Origin: Niveispirillum sp.
GTDB taxonomy: Bacteria > Pseudomonadota > Alphaproteobacteria > Azospirillales > Azospirillaceae
Length of the DNA: 8,742 nucleotides
Direction: 5' to 3'
NCBI GenBank assembly: GCA_016463045.1
Contig: JAEMSB010000163.1
Span: forward strand, 1 to 8,742
Shown: positions 4,330-8,742 of the stretch, in pieces
Numbering within the stretch: the stretch's first letter is position 1
Layout of the letters: every line of letters starts with the position of its first letter
Notes under the pieces: model-generated
Databases searched by the model: none
Told to the model about the DNA's origin: nothing
What the model saw: only the letters and a program-made list of their open reading frames with translations
Translations under genes and position numbers: made by a program

Positions 4330-6330
4330 ATGTTCAAGAAGATCCTCATCGCCAACCGTGGCGAAATCGCCTGCCGCGTCATCAAGACCGCCCGCCGCAT
4401 GGGCATCAAGACGGTGGCCGTCTATTCCGACGCCGATGCCGGCGCGCTTCACGTTGAGATGGCGGATGAGGCGGTGCATATCGGCCCCGCGCCCTCGGCC
4501 CAATCCTACCTGATCGCCGACAAGATCATCGCGGCCTGCAAGCAGACCGGCGCCGAGGCGGTCCATCCCGGCTACGGCTTCCTGTCGGAGAAAGCGCCCT
4601 TCTGTGAGGCGCTGAAACAGAACGGCATCGTCTTTATCGGCCCCGATGTCCATGCCATCGGCGCCATGGGCGACAAGATCGAGAGCAAGAAGCTGGCCAA
4701 GGCCGCGGGCGTCTCCACCGTCCCCGGCTATCTGGGCGTCATCAAGGATGATGAGGAGGCGGTCAAGATCGCCCGCGACATCGGCTACCCCGTGATGATC
4801 AAGGCATCCGCCGGCGGCGGCGGCAAGGGCATGCGGGTCGCCTGGAACGATGCCGAGGCGCGCGACGGCTTCCGCTCCGCCACGAACGAGGCGCGCAGCT
4901 CCTTCGCCGATGACCGCGTCTTCATCGAAAAATACATCACCGAACCGCGCCATATCGAAATCCAGCTGCTGGCCGACAGCCACGGCAACGCCGTCTACCT
5001 GAACGAGCGTGAATGCTCCATCCAGCGCCGCCACCAGAAGGTAATCGAGGAAGCCCCGTCGCCTTTCCTAGACGCCGCCACCCGCAAGGCCATGGGCGAA
5101 CAGTCGGTCGCGCTGGCCAAGGCGGTTCAATACCGCAGCGCCGGCACCGTGGAGTTCATCGTCGATAAGGACCGCAATTTCTACTTCCTGGAAATGAACA
5201 CGCGGTTGCAGGTCGAACATCCGGTGACCGAGATGATCACCGGCCTCGACCTCGTCGAACTGATGATCCGCGTGGCCGCCGGGGAGCATCTGCCCATCAC
5301 CCAGGCCGATGTCGGCATCAATGGCTGGTCACTGGAAGCCCGCGTCTATGCCGAGGAACCCACCCGTGGCTTCCTGCCTTCCACCGGTCGCGTCACCCGC
5401 TACCGCCCCCCCGCCGAAGGCACCCGTGAAGATGGTTCCATCGTCCGCGTCGATACCGGCGTGTATGAGGGGGGCGAGATCAGCATGTATTACGATCCCA
5501 TGATCGCCAAGCTGATCACCTGGGCCCCCACGCGTGATCAGGCGACCGATGCCATGGCCGACGCGCTGGACGGGTTCCAGATCCGCGGCGTGGGCCACAA
5601 TATCTCCTTCCTGACCTCCCTGATGCAGAAGCAGCGCTTCCGCGACGGCCGCCTGACCACGAACTTCATCGCGGAGGAATATCCCGACGGCTTCCACGGT
5701 CTGACACCAGACCCCGCCGTCCGCGACCGCCTTCTGGCGCTCGCCACCGTGCTGCACCATCGCCGCGCCAGCCGCGACGCCATGATCTCGGGCCAAGTGG
5801 CGGGCCATGCCTTCCATGTGGCCCAGGATTGGGTGGCCCGCGCCGACCGCCAGAACCACAAGACCCACCTGTCCTTTGCCGGCGGTGCCGCCACCGTCAC
5901 CCTGGACAGCGGCCCGCACACCGTCCTGGGCGACTGGGAAATCGGCCAAAGCCTGTGGCAGGGCACGGTGGCCGGCGTCGCCATGACGGTACAGGTCGAT
6001 ATCAAGGGCACGTCGTGGGTCCTGACCCATGGCGGCTTCGCCTTCGTGGTCGACGTCCTGACCCCGCGCGCCGCTGACCTTGCCGACCTGATGCCGGTGA
6101 AACTGCCCCCCGACATGTCCAAATACCTGCTCTCCCCCATGCCGGGCCTGCTGGTGTCGGTATCGGTCAAGGAAGGCGAGGCTGTGAAGGCCGGCCAGGA
6201 ACTGGCCGTGGTGGAAGCCATGAAAATGGAGAACATCCTGCGCGCCGAAGCCGACGGTACCGTCAAGAAGGTCCACGCCGCCAAGGGCGCCAGCCTCGCG
6301 GTGGATGAGAAGATCATCGAGTTTGAGTGA
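4330..6330 (+). CDS. pccA: Propionyl-CoA carboxylase alpha subunit (biotin carboxylase and biotin carrier)
   Basis: A 666-residue protein. The frame is open upstream to 4222, but that would overlap pccB. ATG 4330 has GAAGAGG nine bases upstream and gives the standard start MFKKILIANRGEIACRV. Domains: biotin carboxylase N-domain (about 1-110); ATP-grasp with the glycine-rich loop SAGGGGKGM (160-168), ERECSIQRRHQK (226-237) and the catalytic EMNTRLQVEHPVTE (288-301, containing E288, N290, R292 and E296); biotin carboxylase C-domain (about 335-445); a less conserved middle region that in PccA contacts the beta subunit (about 450-590); and a biotinyl domain (about 597-666). The biotin-attachment motif is EAMKMEN with K632, 34 residues from the C-terminus, as is usual. 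It carboxylates its own biotin with ATP and bicarbonate and passes the carboxyl to PccB in an alpha6-beta6 complex. Biotinylation needs BirA, encoded elsewhere. It is co-transcribed with pccB. Confidence 0.96.
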   Translation: MFKKILIANRGEIACRVIKTARRMGIKTVAVYSDADAGALHVEMADEAVHIGPAPSAQSYLIADKIIAACKQTGAEAVHPGYGFLSEKAPFCEALKQNGIVFIGPDVHAIGAMGDKIESKKLAKAAGVSTVPGYLGVIKDDEEAVKIARDIGYPVMIKASAGGGGKGMRVAWNDAEARDGFRSATNEARSSFADDRVFIEKYITEPRHIEIQLLADSHGNAVYLNERECSIQRRHQKVIEEAPSPFLDAATRKAMGEQSVALAKAVQYRSAGTVEFIVDKDRNFYFLEMNTRLQVEHPVTEMITGLDLVELMIRVAAGEHLPITQADVGINGWSLEARVYAEEPTRGFLPSTGRVTRYRPPAEGTREDGSIVRVDTGVYEGGEISMYYDPMIAKLITWAPTRDQATDAMADALDGFQIRGVGHNISFLTSLMQKQRFRDGRLTTNFIAEEYPDGFHGLTPDPAVRDRLLALATVLHHRRASRDAMISGQVAGHAFHVAQDWVARADRQNHKTHLSFAGGAATVTLDSGPHTVLGDWEIGQSLWQGTVAGVAMTVQVDIKGTSWVLTHGGFAFVVDVLTPRAADLADLMPVKLPPDMSKYLLSPMPGLLVSVSVKEGEAVKAGQELAVVEAMKMENILRAEADGTVKKVHAAKGASLAVDEKIIEFE

Positions 6331-6358
6331 GCCATAGACGCGCGCTAACTTCCCTCCC

Positions 6359-6387
6359 CGTGATCCCGGTGACAAGCCGGGATCACG
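6359..6387. repeat. Perfect 11-bp palindrome in the pccA-mutase gap
   Basis: CGTGATCCCGG (6359-6369) and its exact complement CCGGGATCACG (6377-6387) flank a 7-base loop TGACAAG. No T-run follows, so an intrinsic terminator is unlikely. The CCCGG core resembles the palindrome at 8716-8735, suggesting both belong to a family of dispersed intergenic repeats common in alphaproteobacteria. In the transcript the stem could tune expression or mRNA stability between pccA and the mutase gene. The rest of the 86-base gap shows only the GGAG ribosome-binding site at 6406-6409. Confidence 0.75.
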
Positions 6388-6416
6388 CATAAATTGCCGA
6401 AGCCCGGAGCCTCCCC

Positions 6417-8570
6417 ATGACCACCTTCCCCCCCAAGACCCTCGCCGATTGGGAAGCGCTCGCCGCCAAGGATGCCGGTGCCGACGCGCAGCTCTCCGAC
6501 CTGACCCGCACGACGGCGGAAGGGCTGGTGGTCAAGCCGCTTTACACGGCCGAAGACCTGGAGGGGCTGGAAACCACCGGCACCCTGCCCGGCTTCGCCC
6601 CCTTCGTGCGCGGCCCCCGCGCCACCATGTATGCGGTCAAGCCCTGGACCATCCGCCAATACGCAGGCTTCTCGACCGCCGAGGCCAGCAACAAATTCTA
6701 CCGCGCCAATCTGGCCGCCGGTCAGATGGGCCTGTCGGTCGCCTTCGATCTGGCCACCCATCGCGGGTATGACAGCGACCATCCCCGCGTCGTGGGCGAT
6801 GTCGGCAAGGCCGGCGTGGCCATCGACAGCGTGGAGGATATGAAGATCCTGTTCGACGGCATCCCGCTCGACAAGATGTCCGTCTCCATGACCATGAACG
6901 GCGCCGTCCTGCCCATCCTGGCCATGTATATCGTGGCCGGCGAGGAACAGGGCGTGGACACGGCCAAGCTCTCCGGCACCATTCAGAATGACATTCTGAA
7001 GGAGTTCATGGTCCGCAACACCTATATCTACCCGCCCGAACCCAGCATGCGGATCATCGCCGATATCATCGAATATACGGCCAACCACATGCCCAAGTTC
7101 AACTCCATCTCCATCTCCGGCTATCATATGCAGGAGGCAGGCGCCACGGCGGTGCAGGAGCTGGCCTTCACGCTCGCCGACGGTCTGGAATATGTCCGCG
7201 CTGCCCTGGCCAAGGGCCTGAATGTCGACAAGTTCGCCCCGCGCCTGTCCTTCTTCTTCGCCATCGGCATGGATTTCTTCATGGAGGTGGCAAAGCTGCG
7301 CGCCGCCCGCCTGCTCTGGGCCAAGCTGATGGACAAGCATTTTAGCCCCAAGGACGCCCGCTCCCTGGCCCTGCGCACCCATTGCCAGACCTCGGGCGTG
7401 TCCTTGACGGAGCAGGACCCCTACAACAACGTCATCCGCACGACCATCGAGGCCATGGCCGCCATCATGGGCGGCACCCAGTCCCTGCACACCAACAGTT
7501 TCGACGAGGCCCTGGGCCTGCCCACACCGTTCAGCGCCCGCATCGCCCGCAATACCCAGTTGATCATCGCCGAGGAAACCCGCATCCCGCACGTGGTTGA
7601 CCCCCTGGGCGGCAGCTATTATGTCGAACACCTCACCGCGTCCCTGGCCGAGGCGGCGGAAAAGCTGATCGCCCAGGTGGAGGAAATGGGCGGCATGACC
7701 AAGGCCGTGGAAAGCGGCCTGCCCAAGCTGATGATCGAGGAAGCCGCCGCACGGCGTCAGGCCCGCATCGACCGGGGCGAAGAGGTGATCGTCGGCGTCA
7801 ACAAATACCGCCCCCAGAACCCCGAAACCGTCGATGTGCTCGACATCGACAATACCGCCGTGCGCGAGGCCCAGGTCGCCCGCCTGAAGCAAATCCGCGC
7901 CAGCCGTGACGAAGCCAAGGTCCGCGAAACCCTGGCCGCCCTCACCCAGGCGGCGGGTGAGAAATCCGGCAACCTCCTGGCGCTCGCCGTCAACGCCGCC
8001 CGCGCCCGTGCCACCGTTGGGGAGATTTCCGACGCCATGGAAGAGGTCTTCACCCGCCATCGCGCCACCATCCGCTCCGTCTCCGGCGTCTATGGCGCCG
8101 CGTATGAGGGTGATGCCGGCTTCGCGCAGATCCAGAAGGACGTGGCCAGCTTTGCCGAGGAAGAGGGCCGCCGCCCCCGCATGCTGGTGGTGAAGATGGG
8201 CCAGGACGGCCATGACCGCGGCGCCAAGGTCATCGCCACCGCCTTCGCCGATATCGGCTTCGACGTCGATGTCGGCGCCCTGTTCCAAACCCCGGAAGAG
8301 GCCGCCCGCCAGGCCATCGAAAACGACGTCCACGTCGTCGGCGTCTCCAGCCTCGCCGCCGGCCACAAAACCCTCGTCCCGCAACTGGCCGCCGCCTTGA
8401 AGGAACAGGGTGCGGGCGACATCCTCATCGTCTGCGGCGGCGTCATCCCACCCCAGGATTACGAGTTCCTGCTGAACGCCGGCGCGTCCGCCATCTACGG
8501 GCCGGGGACGAACATCCCTAAGGCAGCGGCGGAGATTATGGGGATGATCAGGGGGAAGCATATCGCATAA
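6417..8570 (+). CDS. scpA: Methylmalonyl-CoA mutase, adenosylcobalamin-dependent, single-chain (large-subunit) type
   Basis: A 717-residue protein, also called mcm, mcmA or bhbA. It converts (R)-methylmalonyl-CoA to succinyl-CoA by a B12 radical rearrangement. ATG 6417 has GGAG seven bases upstream. The catalytic TIM barrel (about 40-560) carries TIRQYAGFSTAEASN with Y82, the likely active-site tyrosine, then GLSVAFDLATHRGYDSDHPRV, YPPEPSMRIIADIIEYT and SGYHMQEAGA with H237, the likely substrate-contacting histidine. A linker leads to the C-terminal B12-binding domain (about 585-717), with DGHDRG at 597-602. H599 is the lower axial cobalt ligand in the DxHxxG signature, followed by VSSLAAGH and CGGVIPPQDY. 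No small non-catalytic subunit gene is adjacent, so a homodimer is expected, as in other alphaproteobacteria. It is the last gene of the pcc operon and completes propionyl-CoA entry into the TCA cycle. The epimerase and MeaB repair chaperone must be encoded elsewhere. Confidence 0.96.
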   Translation: MTTFPPKTLADWEALAAKDAGADAQLSDLTRTTAEGLVVKPLYTAEDLEGLETTGTLPGFAPFVRGPRATMYAVKPWTIRQYAGFSTAEASNKFYRANLAAGQMGLSVAFDLATHRGYDSDHPRVVGDVGKAGVAIDSVEDMKILFDGIPLDKMSVSMTMNGAVLPILAMYIVAGEEQGVDTAKLSGTIQNDILKEFMVRNTYIYPPEPSMRIIADIIEYTANHMPKFNSISISGYHMQEAGATAVQELAFTLADGLEYVRAALAKGLNVDKFAPRLSFFFAIGMDFFMEVAKLRAARLLWAKLMDKHFSPKDARSLALRTHCQTSGVSLTEQDPYNNVIRTTIEAMAAIMGGTQSLHTNSFDEALGLPTPFSARIARNTQLIIAEETRIPHVVDPLGGSYYVEHLTASLAEAAEKLIAQVEEMGGMTKAVESGLPKLMIEEAAARRQARIDRGEEVIVGVNKYRPQNPETVDVLDIDNTAVREAQVARLKQIRASRDEAKVRETLAALTQAAGEKSGNLLALAVNAARARATVGEISDAMEEVFTRHRATIRSVSGVYGAAYEGDAGFAQIQKDVASFAEEEGRRPRMLVVKMGQDGHDRGAKVIATAFADIGFDVDVGALFQTPEEAARQAIENDVHVVGVSSLAAGHKTLVPQLAAALKEQGAGDILIVCGGVIPPQDYEFLLNAGASAIYGPGTNIPKAAAEIMGMIRGKHIA

Positions 8571-8589
8571 CCCACCTCCCCTGAACCGC

Positions 8590-8642
8590 CCCTCGCCCAC
8601 GAAGGTGGGAGAGGGAGGGGCCCGCCGGCGTCAGCCGGCGGG
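8590..8642. repeat. Two adjacent GC-rich palindromes after the mutase gene (RIME-like intergenic repeat)
   Basis: CCCTCGCCCAC (8590-8600) pairs with GTGGGAGAGGG (8605-8615) with one mismatch around a GAAG loop. Directly after it, CCCGCCGGC (8621-8629) pairs perfectly with GCCGGCGGG (8634-8642) around GTCA. Twin palindromes in a G/C-rich intergenic stretch are the layout of RIME-type mosaic elements of rhizobia and relatives. Lying 20 bases past the mutase stop codon, the stems may also protect or end the operon transcript. No T-run follows, so this is not a classical intrinsic terminator. Confidence 0.6.
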
Positions 8643-8715
8643 AGGGTGAGGGCGCGACGCCGACAGCCCGGAGAAGCCCTCCACACTGCAACACAAACCT
8701 CAGCGCCCCTCCGTC

Positions 8716-8735
8716 GTCCCGGCGAAAGCCGGGAC
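8716..8735. repeat. Palindrome with GAAA tetraloop at the right edge
   Basis: GTCCCGGC (8716-8723) pairs perfectly with GCCGGGAC (8728-8735) around a GAAA (GNRA-type) loop. The surrounding wording, GTCGTCCCGGCGAAAGCC then GGGACCCAGCAT, is a form I recognise from widely dispersed alphaproteobacterial intergenic repeats. It ends close to the window edge, so its full extent cannot be seen. Confidence 0.65.
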
Positions 8736-8742
8736 CCAGCAT

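Noticed and set aside
5329..6390. 353-codon open frame antisense to pccA
   Set aside because: Shadow frame; the plus-strand biotin carboxylase and biotinyl motifs are intact.
6345..8600. Long 751-codon open frame antisense to the mutase gene
   Set aside because: It mirrors the mutase codons in GC-rich DNA. The product is a low-complexity G/A/D/H-rich sequence with no recognisable domain, while the plus strand carries a fully conserved enzyme.
8548..8742. Minus-strand frame beginning MLGPGFRRDDG at the right edge
   Set aside because: It is translated from the palindromic intergenic repeat; such peptides are typical false gene calls from this kind of repeat.

Overview
The window is GC-rich, dense alphaproteobacterial-type chromosome. 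The gene order pccB-pccA-methylmalonyl-CoA mutase, the single-chain mutase and the short palindromic intergenic repeats suggest Rhodospirillales (an Azospirillum-like lineage). This assignment comes from gene content and style, not from any search.

Left part (1-2589): a minus-strand gene runs off the left edge. It encodes a winged-helix DNA-binding domain fused to an nSTAND-type P-loop NTPase, and it appears to start at a TTG codon at 1705. It is divergent from a small plus-strand gene (2130-2516) for a cytoplasmic PixA/AidA-family protein. They share a 424-base, locally AT-rich intergenic region. This region holds an 11-bp sequence present once in each orientation (1753-1763 and 2016-2026), seven WATAG motifs including three phased at exactly 12 bp, and a structured leader that could hide the ribosome-binding site of the small gene. 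The small gene ends at a strong intrinsic terminator (2545-2589).

Right part (2590-8742): a propionyl-CoA assimilation operon. pccB (carboxyltransferase, 2765-4297), pccA (biotin carboxylase plus biotin carrier, 4330-6330) and methylmalonyl-CoA mutase (6417-8570) are co-directional with short gaps. Together they convert propionyl-CoA to methylmalonyl-CoA and then to succinyl-CoA. The epimerase and the mutase chaperone MeaB are not in the window. The pccB upstream region carries five TTYGCAAW copies, closely resembling the TTTGCAAA operator known for the short-chain acyl-CoA regulator PccR upstream of pccB in Rhodobacter. No PccR-like gene is present here. Perfect palindromes lie between pccA and the mutase and downstream of the mutase; they look like dispersed intergenic repeats.

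The metabolic operon is ordinary. The parts worth a second look are the divergent NTPase-regulator / PixA-AidA pair with its repeat-rich shared promoter region, and the GCAAA-box cluster before pccB.
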